A stretch of DNA of 64,000 bases from Flabesymbios commensalis (GCA_964017125.1 OZ024914.1:32057137-32121136), one strand, 5' to 3'. Numbered from the stretch's first letter, positions 22,986 through 35,430 are shown. Translations and numbers: made by a program. Notes: generated from the sequence alone by a model not told the origin.

Positions 22986-24094
22986 TGCCAATGCTTTGTT
23001 TAATCACCGACCTCACCAGGTGAAAAGTGAGGGGGCACTATAAGGTTTATAAAGGAACTAGTGCATACCGGTAATATCACGTCAGCCCTTGCGCTGCGCG
23101 CTCCTATAAAAATGAACGGCCTTCACAGGCGTGACCTTGTGTGCGAACTAAGTGATAGAAAGGCAGTTTAATTTGGTCCTGCTTTTTCACTATGTCAAGT
23201 ATAAAAAGTAGCGATGGTAGAACACATCCCTTGAAGTAACATTTTGCTTTATGTCGCTATAAACATTACAGACTAATAGAAAAATTATCTCTTTCATTCA
23301 TATTATGTTTTTTTCCCTCACTGTTTGTAGGCTAAAAACGACATTCATTCAACATGGGTGCACAACATTTAGGAGTGCTGTGTGTAAGTTTCCATGGTAG
23401 CACGTGTGACCTCGTGTGTTCAAAGCCAATCATGTTGCCGTTTTGTTGTGTGTCACACCATGCACTCGGGGTCACGAGGTCAACAAGTGATAGACGCGTG
23501 GACATGTATTGTTTAGCACATAAAATCTGCTGTTATTCAACTTTGTCAGCAATTTGCGTGCATATGATACAATATTTTGTGGTTTTTAGTGTTTCTATTT
23601 GCGGCTAAATATATAATAAAATACACATTGATTTTGAAATGTTATGTTATGACGCGAATCTGGCAAAAATGTGAATTTTCAAGGGGGTGTCCCAACTTTC
23701 TGATATTAAATCAGTACACCCCTTTGACAGCCCAGGCATTGTTGTCACCTAGTAGCTATCCCGCAGTAAATGCTGACCTGTGATGACGTAACAAGGTTTC
23801 TGAGAATATGATAGAAATGACATGCATGCTGTAGTTTAATTAGGGGGTCGTGATTATGAATAGATAGATTTATTCAGCATACACATTTAAAATAGGGTTA
23901 CATCAGTATGATAAATACATTAGGCATTCAAAAATTAATGCATGTGTGTCCACCATTCTGGAAAACCAAGGATGAAAACACTGAAAGTAGGCATGCATAT
24001 CCTCGTTCAGGTCACTTATTTCTACAGTGGTCCCTTGTGAAAGCTATTCCAGAATGGCGACAAAAGCAATTATTTTCATATTTTCAATAACATG

Positions 24095-25890
24095 CATAGG
24101 CATGCCTAGAAAGCGAGCGGAAATTAATTATGAACTAAAGTAGGGGCTCAGATCATGTAATGATATAGGCTTAAGGCAATGTAACGTGAGAATAACGTGT
24201 AGGCTAGACTACCTATTATAATATTATTAACAAATCAAATGGCAGGCTGTTGAGCAATTCATATATTGTCAGAATGCCCAGGCAGCCCACTTGCGTGCTA
24301 GCTATAGTCTAGGAGAGAACACCCTAAAGCGCACCCTGTTCCCTAAGCGCATCTTTTGGCTTTTTTCTCTATATTTCTGTGAAGTGACGTTATATTGACT
24401 TCTTAATTGAAATGGAGGAAGATTATAAGTGTCGTGTCCTTGAACTTGGACACTTAATAGCAAGGACGTTACACAAGCGAGAAGGACGCAAGAGAATAAA
24501 AGTTAAAATCACTCTTTTTCCTATAATTTTGTGAGTGTAGATATTGTGTGATTACTTGTCAAATATTATAGACAACGGAAAAATTGAAAAAAAAACCATG
24601 TAGATTGATCTTTTCTTGATTAGTTAGAGTTACCAATCAGTCAACGTGAGTCAACCTTGTTGGAGCATCTGTCTGACACCTCTCCTTTAGAATATGAGCT
24701 TGTCCTAAAGCGCACCGTCCTGTCCATGTCAAAGATTAGTCACAGCCAGATGTGTCTGGTTAGGCTACTTCCCGTCAAAATGAATACACTAGGCCTATAT
24801 AGACTATAATTTTTTTATATTTAGGGTAAAAAATTGAAAAAAATATTATTTTTGTTATGTTTATTCATAATTTAACTAAAATATAACTTAGTCTTCCCTA
24901 CATGTATCGGTATACAAGCGGTGCGCTTTAGGACGTATACAAACCACTAAATATTAGGGGGTGGCCTTTAAGAACACTGTGGGTGCGCTTTGTGCACAGT
25001 GCACCCAAAGCGCCCCCTTTGCTGAAAAAGTGGTTTTATTCAAATAAAATGGGTAAAAATGGCTTTATCACACGGAAAAAATAGGAATTATATGTGATTA
25101 GAATCTGGATCACCTGCCAATATGATCATGTTGTTTCAATAATGTTATGAAAATATAGTGTAATCTATACATCGTCATTGTATAAAAAAATAAAAACGGA
25201 AGCACCTTTTTTTAGATGTCGTCTAAGTATGTTGTTGAACTAGACTAAAAAAACTATCAGTGAGTTGATCTTACGTAAGGGAAATGTTCTGGCAGGGAAT
25301 TTTTCTACTAGATAGGTGGTGCAGGAAGTGAGACATAGGCGATAAGCAAGACAGATCCCATAGAAATTCTTCTCTACCTGTTACTCTGGTTCCCAGAGCC
25401 ACACTACGCGGCGTGGCCGAGCTCCATGTAGCCTCTGGTATGGCCCAGTGGCGAATGTTTGTGACTAGTTGCTATATTTAGATGAAAATATGGTAATCCA
25501 CGAATTCAGGCATTTTTGAAAGGTCACTTCCCCGGATGAAGAGTTGTTCACAGTATTGTATTTCCCCTCTGACGCATTTCCTATGACTTGACCCAGAAAA
25601 TTATTCACCGGCCTCAATAGCACAGGCATGATGGTCACGTGACTAAGAACCGTGACCAATACCCGGCCATAAATGAAATTGGCCGGGCTCGCCAGGCAAC
25701 TCTACCTGTGTGCCTGGCCAATACTTTGACCTCAACAATACTAATCAGGAAAGTAGATGTCAGCGCCCATGAACACAGACAACGAAATATTCGATCTAAC
25801 ACTGTAAAAATTTGTTTTTTGGCTACTTCCTCCCGATGCCCGTTACTGTAAGAGCTCGCCAGCTTCGGGCCCCAGATCGCGAGTCCGCTC
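24095..25890. repeat. Dispersed repeat, copy 2 (with insertions)
   Basis: Shares AGGCATGCCTAGAAAGCG, TAACGTGTAGGCTAGACTAC, ATCTACATCGTCATTG-like sequence, GATGTCAGCGCCCATGAAC and GCTTCGGGCCCCAG with 17310-18060, in the same order. It is about 900 bp longer. Most of the excess is the 24318-25058 segment, and some lies at about 25440-25700. Confidence 0.55.
24318..25058. mobile_element. ~740-bp insertion carrying CTAAAGCGCACC motifs
   Basis: Present in copy 2 of the dispersed repeat and absent between the matching flanks of copy 1 (CTTACGTGCTAGTTTAGGA). The motif AAAGCGCACC or its complement occurs near 24318, 24712, 24921 and 24986, in both orientations near the ends. A GTGCGCTTTGTG / CCCAAAGCGCCC hairpin closes the right side. 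No open frame of note. Exact ends and target duplication were not resolved. Confidence 0.45.
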
Positions 25891-25959
25891 ACTGGGATTT
25901 ATTAGACAGAAATTTTAGACAGAATGGATATTTTTTACAGCACTGATGTGAACGTTAAT

Positions 25960-27360
25960 TTGACCATTAGGGCCTACAGTGTCCACCTCCGGACTCTCGG
26001 TCGTTTTGGTTTGAAATTAAACCAGTGAGTCACATGAAAATAGAATGATGAAACATTAAATGCTGCTTTATCTCACAAGGTAACGAACAATTTTCGAGTC
26101 ATGGAGCTTCCCGCAAAATCACTGCTCAAAATTGTACCCGTACCCCCATTGTTCGGGAGACGCTATGTGGATGATATACCGTTGTTAAAATCAATAACTC
26201 GCCATTGATTTTTTCACAAATCTTGTTAAGTTTGCAATATGGCTTGAGGCTGGAAGTTTTTGTGCACAAGAAAGGAAATGGTACCAATAAGATCATATCA
26301 AGTCAGGCAAACTATCCCTTTACAATCGGTCTGAGAGTTAGCTGAGACTATTAACACCCTGAACGAATACGAAGAAAGTGACAGAAAATGTAATGAAGGA
26401 TCCAAATTATTCGTGAAACATGCGCTATATTATATGTTACTAAGAAAGACAACTTACTGTTGATTTTACTTATACTCTCAATTGTAGTTAAGCCTACCAG
26501 TTCACAGAGAAGGCCTACAATGCATAAAATATCTTTGAATTATCATATAACATTATTTGATGTTCAGATGCTGGCTATACATAGCACTCATCATTACGTC
26601 TTACTTCTTGCACTGTGGGCCCACACGAGTTTATAGCAGACGTTGAGGTATTTCACAGTTTGGGCTTCATTTAAATTGAATAAAATGTAATCATTATAAT
26701 ATCTTCAATGTCTACTAAACTATCAATACAGTACTATGCAATGCAATTGAACGTAAGCGCAATGGCTTGGGAAATAATTGTAGTATTTTTAAACTTCAAA
26801 TTTACATTTACTTCTGATTTTAGATAATAGCCTATACATATTGTCACAATGGGTTATGATGTATGTAAGGCTGTAGATGCACCTAAGGCCTAGTTTTTAA
26901 TGATTGACATGACATGGCATGGATATCTGACACACAAATCACTGCGGATACAAGATACAGATTGATCGTTCGGGATCCGCATATGGACGCATGTCATGTC
27001 CCACCTTTGGCTGAATGATAGAAAGCTTTCACGTGCCTCTAATGGATAAAGCGCCTATACACTCAAGAGCATTAGTCAGTTCCAGAACTGACACGAATAA
27101 GTGATAGTCGGCATAAGTAAAATGCGATGTATGCTTAGCATGGACGACCATAATAAGCTTGTCCTACCCTACTTGGGCCTATATTTTTTCGTGTTCAGCT
27201 AATGGGGTTTCCTTTCAGCTATAACTCCCGACTGCGTCATAGTGACCATTCAGGACGATAATGACTGGGAACCAATATGCATAACCCGGTGGTACATGTT
27301 TGCTTAATGCATTTCATTGCAGAGCTTCCATAATCAGATTCTCACACATCACAGCAATCA
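25960..27360. other. Unannotated DNA
   Basis: Mixed AT-rich sequence without recognisable exons. A weak inverted relation exists between ATGGATATCTGAC and later sequence, but nothing can be supported. Confidence 0.35.
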
Positions 27361-27363
27361 CCA

Positions 27364-27472
27364 CCCAGCAAACACAAGACACTGAAACAATGTTGATTTA
27401 ATGCTGGCCCAGAGTCGGAGACGATGGGCCAACATTAAATCAACATTGGTTCAGAGTCTCATGTTTGCTGGG
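27364..27472. mobile_element. CCCAGCAAACAC-family MITE (full-length copy)
   Basis: CCCAGCAAACACAAGACACTG at the left without its last base, TCATGTTTGCTGGG at the right. The inner arms TTGATTTAATGCTGGCCC and GGGCCAACATTAAATCAA pair. 109 bp, close in length to the 5933 copy. Confidence 0.8.
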
Positions 27473-28148
27473 TGTACACTCCACCAAAGCTGGCGTAGTG
27501 ATGTACCAACGTCTGCGACTCTGGCACATACAGTTTGTCATGGCATAAAATAACCTAACCACTCAAAGCTTCATATGATCACAACAATCACTTATCATGT
27601 AGGGCTTCGAAAAATTATTTTATACACCTTTTATATATTATAGCTATATATTTTAGCAAAATGATCATATACATCAATTGAATCAGTCCACGTTCTACAG
27701 AATAGTGCTGAGAAGCATTGAAACATTTTTTCGTATTATGTAAGCCTAAAACAGCATACAGCACAGCAATAATTACCTCACAGATACTAGTATTCTAATA
27801 TCCTAGATGACGAAACATGCAGTTTCACAATAACTAATTAATTAATCAAAACAACTGTTTTTTGTTAGTTTTATACTTATTCTTATTAGGTTACAATATA
27901 CTTCGCTCGTGTGCCTTCTGTGAAAATCTATAACAAGTCACTGCATATGGGCAATCGCAATAACCTACATAAGTTTTTTTTAATAATCCTGACATCCCAT
28001 CACCCAGACTTTCAAGTTCTCTCTATTGCCAAAAAAAACGCGTAAAACAATTATCCATTTATTTTTCCTGGCTATGTACTTGATAAAATAGCTCATCTGG
28101 CAAGAGATTCCAGCTGATTATAATAATTATTAAGTCTCTTTAACCATC

Positions 28149-28610
28149 ATCCTGCTGGATTGTTTGTTTCTATTTTTTTTCGTCATTTGAAGCTGAAATT
28201 AATTTCCAGCTTCAAATGACGAAAAATGCTATTTATGATAAATAAACATCTGTAAAATGTAATTAATTGATCTGCTGAGCATCTATTACAAACTGCTTTG
28301 GTGATTATTATCCTGCTGGATTGTTTGTTTCTATTTTTTTTCGTCATTTGAAGCTGGAATTGCTAACGCAATTTCCAGCTTCAAATGACGAAAAATGCTA
28401 TTTATGAAAAATAAACATCTGTAAAATGTAATTACTTGATCTACTGAGAATCTATTACAAACTGCTTTAGTGATTATTATCCTGCTGGATTGTTTGTTTC
28501 TATTTTTTTTCGTCATTTGAAGCTGGAATTGCTAACGCAATTTCCAGCTTCAAATGACGAAAAAAAAATCTATTTATGATCGACTGAGCATCTATTACAA
28601 ACTGCTTTAG
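28149..28610. repeat. Three tandem hairpin units (~161, 169 and 131 bp)
   Basis: ATCCTGCTGGATTGTTTG begins at 28149, 28310 and 28479. Each unit contains a near-perfect hairpin with arms TTTCGTCATTTGAAGCTG and CAGCTTCAAATGACGAAA. Units 2 and 3 have GGAATTGCTAACGCAATTTC between the arms; unit 1 has lost this centre. Each unit ends ATCTATTACAAACTGCTTT. The third unit lacks the AAATAAACATCTG segment. Confidence 0.8.
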
Positions 28611-29147
28611 AGACATTTTATTTGGTCTAGCTAATTGACACTATATAATATACGGTCACAGCTGCACAAGGGGTAATGCTATAGTCCAACGTGCGTAACG
28701 TTGGTTAAATACAAACCCGGGATTCAAACCAGAGCTTAACGTTTTATGTTTGATGGGAGCTGGTTATACTAGTGACGTATGATAATAGGGCTGAGCGTTA
28801 TAAGCGTTACAAAACATATTTTGATTGAAATTAATTTGAGAAGTGTTTTTATCCATCCAAATTGGAGCTTCAATTACACATATTACACGTGTGTACTTTA
28901 TAAATATGGGTGTGTTTATTCACAGTTATAGTTAGGGATCGGTCTATCATTTTACACAGTGTTAAAGCGGGACAGCCTCATTGCTCAGACAATCATTGCT
29001 CCGACAATAGTTTTTTTCACTGATTTGTGAGAGATAACAGTCCTCATTCTGCGGTTTCACTTCAGATCTACCCTAAATATTCAACTTCACAGCCATTCCA
29101 ATTTAATTAGGATCGTAACACTTTATTACGTTTATCCCTAGAAGTAA

Positions 29148-29175
29148 ACATTGCTAACGCAGATTCCAGCTGCAA
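29148..29175. repeat. Half-hairpin with GCTAACGC
   Basis: AACATTGCTAACGCAGATTC followed by CAGCTGCAAA resembles the right half of the 28.2-28.6 kb hairpins. The left arm is not preserved. Confidence 0.35.
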
Positions 29176-29179
29176 AATA

Positions 29180-30900
29180 AATAATCGAGGGGGTTGTGCA
29201 GATAACCGCAAGAACCAAAGACATAAAACCTATGTGCGTGCACATCTTGATGCACACTAATTATCAAGTAAAATATTTTCCGCTTGCTATAGAGCTTACA
29301 CAGATCCGAAAAAATAAACATTGGCAAAATCAACTACAGTAAAACCTGTAGTGTATATAACGGAATGCCTTAGGGACAAAATGTATTCCGGTTTGGACAG
29401 GATTTTTTTCTGTTTTTGGAGAGGAACGATAACTTGTACAATTGACATGATGCTTGTAATTCAGGGTCCGTCGTTGGTAGGCCTATAATTGATAAGTGGC
29501 TCTGTATGCAAATTAAATTGATATGATATAAGACATATTTTTTTAAAGATGTTTATCAATTTTGTTTTGTTTTCAATATCAATCTCTTTTCTCTTTTCTA
29601 GTACGCTTTTTATGTGGTTGAGACATGTTGATTATATGGATCAAAGATCAACTTGTCGGTATTGTTGTTTTATTAAGAAGTGCGTTTTTAACACCTAACT
29701 TAGAAAAACATTGCATTTTTGTTATTATATGTCACATATATCACACACGGAGCGCAATTGTCATTTTATAAACATTGAATTTGTATCGCCTAACATAAAA
29801 TAACATTAAATTATTCTAATCGTCCGGAGCATATTAATCGTCCACGGAGCATATTAATTTTGTTTACAACGTTATAAGCTCGTTTAAATATTAAAGCAAT
29901 AGAAGCTGTGTTTTTGATATGGAGTTAATCATATATATTGCAGCAGTTTTATTTTTCAACTGTTTCAGTGTTGATGACGATTACACTCGTTTGTTTATAT
30001 ATTTTTCGAAATGTATGACGCTGGATAAAATGCTACGAAACAGTATAATTATGTAAACAAAATGCATTGACTAAGGATGGAAAAATATAGAATAATTCAG
30101 TGGTGAAATAATTATTCAAATATACTTATATTTTACCTATGTATTTATTTATTTATTGGGTCATCAAGTATCACAAACAGAATAAATTTAACCAGTACAC
30201 AGTTTAATTTCCCTGAGAATTATTTGTGTTTGATGTACTGATATGTTTATGAATTGATACGAACTATTAATATTTTTTTATATTTTATTAATCAATGATT
30301 TTGTTAAAATATTTTATTTACCAATTATTAATCAGTTATGTTGCTAAAATAGTTTACCAATCTCAAAGTAAAGGTGGTGACAAGTTCTCTAAGCTCAAAC
30401 TATGTTAGCAACATAGTAATTCTGCACCTTTACCTTGTCGCCCTTTCGCACCTTTACCTTGTCGCCGCTCTGTTTAACTCTTAAAGTGCACCACATGCGA
30501 TTTTTTTTAATAAAAAAAAAAATCGATTCCAGTTTGGACAGAAAAAATACAATACCATTTATGCATTTGAGGGAAATAATGAACCAAGTTTTAAGAGTAG
30601 ACAGGTTCCGGTTTTGAAAAGGTTAATTAGCATGGTTTTGAGTATAATTAATCCGGGACCAAATAATCATTACGGATTAGATAGGATTCCGGTTTGTACA
30701 GGGTCCGGTATGTGCAGGTTGCACTGTATTATAGTGAATGGAAATATTTTTTTTACATTTTCTCGACTTTTCTCTAGAGTCGGCGCTAGTCTTTTTAAAA
30801 CCAAATTTAAACGTTGTTTAGATCAAACAAAGATAATTATTTTGAGCCTCATATGCCTAAATTTAGGTCTATCATATATCAAAGATGTCATTTTCGGCGT
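29180..30900. other. Unannotated AT-rich DNA
   Basis: No exon supported. It contains AT-rich runs and a repeated GCACCTTTACCTTGTCGCC (30423 and 30449). Confidence 0.35.
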
Positions 30901-31061
30901 CGAAGCAATGATCGTCGGAACAATAGTAGTCGGAGCAATGATTGTCGGAGCAATGATTGTCGGAGCATTGATCGTCGGAGCAATGATTGTCGGAGCAATG
31001 ATCGTCGGAGCAATTATTGTCGGAACAATGGTTGTCAGAGCAATGATTGTCGGAGCAATGA
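30901..31061. repeat. 15-bp minisatellite, unit GTCGGAGCAATGATT
   Basis: About eleven copies with small substitutions (ATCGTC, AACAATG, GCATTG). The 15-bp unit keeps a frame open, giving a repeated MIVGA on the plus strand. There is no start context or splice evidence, so coding is unlikely. Confidence 0.85.
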
Positions 31062-31376
31062 GAAGATCCCGTTAAAGCTCACGGCTCACAGTGTTAATGT
31101 TGATGGGACACGAGAGAGTCCTGTTTGGTGATGACACAATTATTGTCATTATGGTAATTTAAACTTTTATAGATTATCGTTATCATAAACATGATAAAAA
31201 TCATTTTTTGGCAGAACATAGTATTAATTAAGCGCATGCATCTTAATCTTATCACTTGTAAAACTGGCGAAATACTCCAATATGCCTACAGCTATTATGT
31301 ATATAATAGGTGAATAAGTCAAAATTATGTTTGTAGATCTGTTCCGCTATATGCGTGAGTGTGAATACATGAGTGA

Positions 31377-31638
31377 ATTAATGAATGAATGAATGAATGA
31401 TTGAATGAGTGAATGAATGAATGAATGAATGAATGAATGAATGAATGAATGAATGAATGAATGAATGAATGAATGAATGAATGAATGAATGAATGAATGA
31501 ATGAATGAATGAGTGAATGAATGAATGAATACACGATTGGATGAATACACGAATGAATGAATGAATGAATGAATGAATGAATGAATGAATGAATGAATGA
31601 ATGAATGAATGAATGAATGAATGAATGAATGAATGAAT
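31377..31638. repeat. (AATG)n tetranucleotide array
   Basis: About 260 bp of GAATGAAT repeats, with small variants near 31511-31550 (GAGTG, ACACGATTGG). Confidence 0.95.
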
Positions 31639-31862
31639 GGCGACTTTTTTCACACGCAAACTAAACTTGGTCAGGAGAACCCCCTGCGGTTGATCAGTTT
31701 GAAACATCTCTGGAAATCGAGTAGTCTGAGACATAAAAAATAACATTAAGTGCAAGGAATCTTATAAATTGTTGAACATGGCTGTCTGTAAGGCTGGCTC
31801 AACATTAAACCAGTGCTGTGTTCACCACAGGGAGGGGGTCGTATTCACAGTGGACCAATGTA

Positions 31863-31970
31863 AGCAAACATGATAGGCTGACCCAATGCTGGTTTTATGT
31901 TGGGCCAACGTCTGCGAAGCTGGCCCGCCATGAAACCAACATTGGGTAAACGTTGTATGTTTTCTGGGAT
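31863..31970. mobile_element. CCCAGCAAACAC-family MITE (copy)
   Basis: Starts GCAAACATGATAGG and ends GTTGTATGTTTTCTGGG, with TTGGGCCAACGTCTGCG in the centre and GAAACCAACATTGGGT. The left terminal CCCA is lost. A partial related piece (GGCTCAACATTAAACCAGTG) lies just before, at about 31795. Confidence 0.6.
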
Positions 31971-32078
31971 GTGCCGTATTTGTCTTGGTGACGACGGCGG
32001 CTCTCTTATCGCCAAGAAAAACGTGTCCAACACTTAATGCAACCCAGACAACTAGTCTTTTGTGCGAGCGGACACGCA

Positions 32079-32235
32079 ATGGCGGCTCCCGAATTTCTCC
32101 GGGATTTTTCACAATCAAGGCATCAGATCATCCGCAATAAAAGAACTGTTGCCATGGGAACCGCGCTCTTTGGCATCAACTTGGTATTAGTAAAAGGGGT
32201 GGCTGCGAGAAAATTGTCTGTTGAGCCACCAGGAG
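32079..32235 (+). CDS. Candidate first coding exon of an unidentified gene
   Basis: ATG at 32079 in the context ACGCAATGG opens a frame encoding MAAPEFLRDFSQSRHQIIR, then a hydrophobic stretch (VAMGTALFGINLVLVKGVAA), then ARKLSVEPPG. It is followed directly by a consensus donor, GGAG|GTAAGC (GT at 32236-32237). That gives 157 nt, 52 codons plus one base. The surrounding 400 bp is GC- and CpG-richer than its neighbours, as expected for a promoter and first exon. The peptide suggests a small membrane or mitochondrial protein with one transmembrane segment, but I do not recognise a family and found no downstream exon. It could be an isolated fortuitous frame. Confidence 0.4.
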
Positions 32236-32752
32236 GTAAGCTGACTGCAATTTGGAAGTCTTCAGGAGGAGAGTTATTATTCAAATAAGACGTAGCTATT
32301 AGGGATTTGATGGATGACTGGGCTGTGCTCGCCGACCCCCGTGGGCCCGTGTCACTGCGGGCCGACTCCAGGACAGGTCTCATGTCACAAAACCCAGCAG
32401 CGCTCCTCCAGTGCAGCAGGTAGAGCCACCCAATATTATCCGACCCACTTTATCTGACATGGTTATTTCTTTCCGGCACGATATTCAAATTACTCTGAAA
32501 CGAACGTGTGTTTTGCAAACTACCGAAATAAAGCATTTTCTAACCACCAGTCGTGTATACATCTAAGCATGTGTCATATTTTAGTCAGACTGCATTTTAA
32601 AGATTAATTTACCAATCTCATGTATATTTCGATGTAGGCATATATGTGAGAATTTGCTCAAGGTGCCACATTTTTCTTTGTTTTTTTGCAATGCACAATT
32701 CAATACAACAACATTGGTTGAATAATGATTTAATTGGATAATAGCTCTGGAG

Positions 32753-33032
<280 letters not shown>

Positions 33033-33487
33033 CCCTGCTTGTTCTTCTATATTATAAGTTTATGATGGTCAGCCCATTTCTGTACTCTTACATTTAAAAT
33101 CCGAGTAATTTTTTTACTGAAAATACTTCATAGACATATACCTCTGTATTGAACATTTACATTGATACTACTTTTTTATGGATTGGTATTATGGTAGAAT
33201 TTGACCACAGTACGGGATATACATCAGTATAGAGAATTTCATTAAACAAATGTTGCATATAAAGAATAACAGTTCCCTGCGACTTTAAACATTTCCTTCA
33301 CAATACTGTTTTTATAATTCTTCTAATGATTTATACTTTGTTTTTTCTCTTGTTCTGTGATGGGACAGTTGGGCTCACAAGCTTTTTTCTGTGGCATTGT
33401 AATATTGTCTAAAATTTACTTTCAAAGAGGAATTTGTATTTTCACTTTACATTTTCAAAATAAGAAGAAAAAATATTAAAACCTTGG

Positions 33488-34270
33488 TTAATACATAATG
33501 TTACAAAAGCGAGAGCTACCTGTCCTATTCATTCCTCGTAATACATTCCAAAATATACTTGAGTCACGCAGACTAGAATAAATATTATCAGACACAATAG
33601 AAAAATATGATTTCTTTTTAACCTTAATCAATTGTTTATAATTTTGACGAGCATTCAAGTATCGACATTTATCACTCATTATATAATAATGTATTATTAT
33701 ATTTTCTCAAAGGCTTCCTCATTTTCTTCTTTTCTGAAAAAAAACACTCTTTATCAAACCATTTATACTTGCTAGACTTTTGTTTCACGACATATGCATG
33801 AGATACTATACTTGCTGAGTGAGAACAACTTGTGGTAATACATTTAGCAGCTCCTGCCAAACAAGTTATTACCATTAGCTCGCAATTGGCGGGACTCATC
33901 AAGAATGTTAGTAGTAACATTCATAATATCGGCTCCAAAGTAAGTATTTCTTCATTTTCTTCTTTTCTGAAAAAAAACACTCTTTATCAAACCATTTATA
34001 CTTGCTAGACTTTTGTTTCACGACATATGCATGAGATACTATACTTGCTGAGTGAATACAGCTTGTGGTAATACATTTAGCAGCTCCTGCCAAACGAGTT
34101 ATTACCATTATCTCGCTATTGGCGGGACTCATCAAGAATGTTAGTAGTAACATTCACAATATCGGCTCCAAAATAAGTATTTTTAACACCTGATCGTGCA
34201 TTTAGGTTGCCACAAAATATAACGCTACAGTCCTCACACCTTACAATTTTAATATCTAATATAGCAACAC
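33488..34270 (-). mobile_element. LINE fragment (end of endonuclease and EN-RT linker)
   Basis: On the minus strand, IFCGNLNARSG (34190-34270 area) resembles the APE endonuclease motif 'GDfNar'. It is followed by LDESRQ, VVKQKSSKYKWFDKEC, KYNNTLLYNE, RYLNARQNYKQLIKVKKKSYF and SSIFWNVLRGMN. This order (endonuclease C-terminus, 'WfdkEC', 'R..Y..l...kk.yf', 'fW..i') is that of the linker between endonuclease and RT in CR1-like and related LINEs. Stops interrupt it, and the RT is missing. Confidence 0.7.
33721..34186. repeat. 233-bp tandem duplication inside the LINE fragment
   Basis: ATTTTCTTCTTTTCTGAAAA occurs at 33721 and 33954, and the two ~233-bp units match almost base for base. They differ at a handful of sites (for example GAGAACAACTTG / GAATACAGCTTG). 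The duplication repeats the segment encoding SPAN to SEKKKM, so it arose after insertion of the LINE. Confidence 0.85.
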
Positions 34271-34794
34271 AATTCTGTCTGATATATCTTACAAGTTAGT
34301 GTTTGCAAAATCGGGATCCTACAGGCGGTATGCAGAGCTTGGGCTTGGGCGGTATGTACGTACATTTACATGTGGATATTTTAACAAAACGTATTCAGTA
34401 ATTTGTTTATTTTAAAAACAATGGTAGGCCTATTTATTTGTTCAAAATATCTTGCAATATAGACTGCTCAACAAAACACATAACAGTGATATTATTGTAA
34501 ACAGGTGTTATCGAACACACAAACAACTGAAAATAAACGTAAATACACTATAGGCTAATAATAAAATCAGGATCGGCTAGTTCGGACAATAACCCATTCT
34601 GTGTTCCAATGTACAAACGACCGATATGTTATTGTCAGGGTGTATCGGATTTATTGTTATATCAGGTGATTTAAAAATGTCAGGACCGTGGCTTACTCCT
34701 CATCTCTCTGTTTCCTTGACGTTTCTGTAGACTGTTTTTATTGTCTTATTCATCGTGTCATATGTGTAGCCATTGTGTTTACACTCTAAACAAT

Positions 34795-34930
34795 AAATGT
34801 TCTTTAAAAAGAACCCTTGAGTACTATTACCATGTAACCCCAGGAGAACCCTGCAATTAGGGTTCTCCAGGGGTTGCATAATAATATTACTAACTCAAGG
34901 GTTCATTCTAAAGAACCTATATTGTACATT
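34795..34930. mobile_element. Foldback MITE, GTTCTTTAAAAAGAACCC type
   Basis: Arms AGAACCCTTGAGTACTATTA and TAATATTACTAACTCAAGGG are inverted. In the centre, CCCCAGGAGAACCCTGCAA meets GGGTTCTCCAGGGG. The right end TCTAAAGAACCTAT mirrors the left ATGTTCTTTAAA. About 135 bp, non-coding. Confidence 0.7.
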
Positions 34931-34950
34931 CATCGTTCACGATGCTCAGG

Positions 34951-35283
34951 TTATCATGGCTAAAGGGCGGGGGCCCTAGGGTAGTGGTTAGCACCGCTGC
35001 CTTTCACGCCAGAATTCGGGGCTCGGTTTCCGGTCTCGGCGGTTTGAAAGAAACAAAAATGTTTCTTCCACGTGTGAAAGTCAGTATTGTGGGGAGCCTC
35101 CGTGACCGAGAGGTAGCGTGCTCGGCCTCAGACCGCCAGGGTACGAATTTCGAATCCTGTGTCTAGAGGACAGTGTCATCTCAATCATCTCACCATCCTC
35201 AGGAGGTTCTCCTGACCCAGTTTAGCCTATATGTGCACAAAGATGGCCTAAAGCCCGATTCTTTTCATTTATCATGGCTAAAG
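34951..35283 (+). mobile_element. Dimeric tRNA-derived SINE with 15-bp target duplication
   Basis: TTATCATGGCTAAAG stands at 34951-34965 and again at 35269-35283, flanking a ~303-bp body. The body opens with a tRNA-like unit (TAGTGGTTAGCACCGC as A box, GGCTCGGTTTCC as a worn B box; Glu-like layout). A second tRNA-like unit follows (GTGACCGAGAGGTAGCG, then GGTACGAATTTCG). The 3' part ends CCTAAAGCCCGATTC and a TTTTCATTT tail. Two more copies (46981 and 56609) support a SINE family. Confidence 0.9.
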
Positions 35284-35430
35284 AATGTTTTATGTCCAGC
35301 CTTACGAACATCAGTCAATTTACATTTTAGGTTGGTGCGAATCAATCTCGCTGACTTACTTATGTCAACCATGAGGTATACTCTGTATAATCCTGGCGGT
35401 TTCTTGGTTCGTGCTGCTTCAAGGACTGCA

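Noticed and set aside
31325-31755. Minus-strand frames of repeated Ser-Phe-Ile-His
   Set aside because: Products of the AATG array; a tetranucleotide repeat leaves frames open without selection.
34966-35160. Two functional tRNA genes
   Set aside because: The units have worn B boxes, sit inside a SINE with target duplications and recur at other sites.
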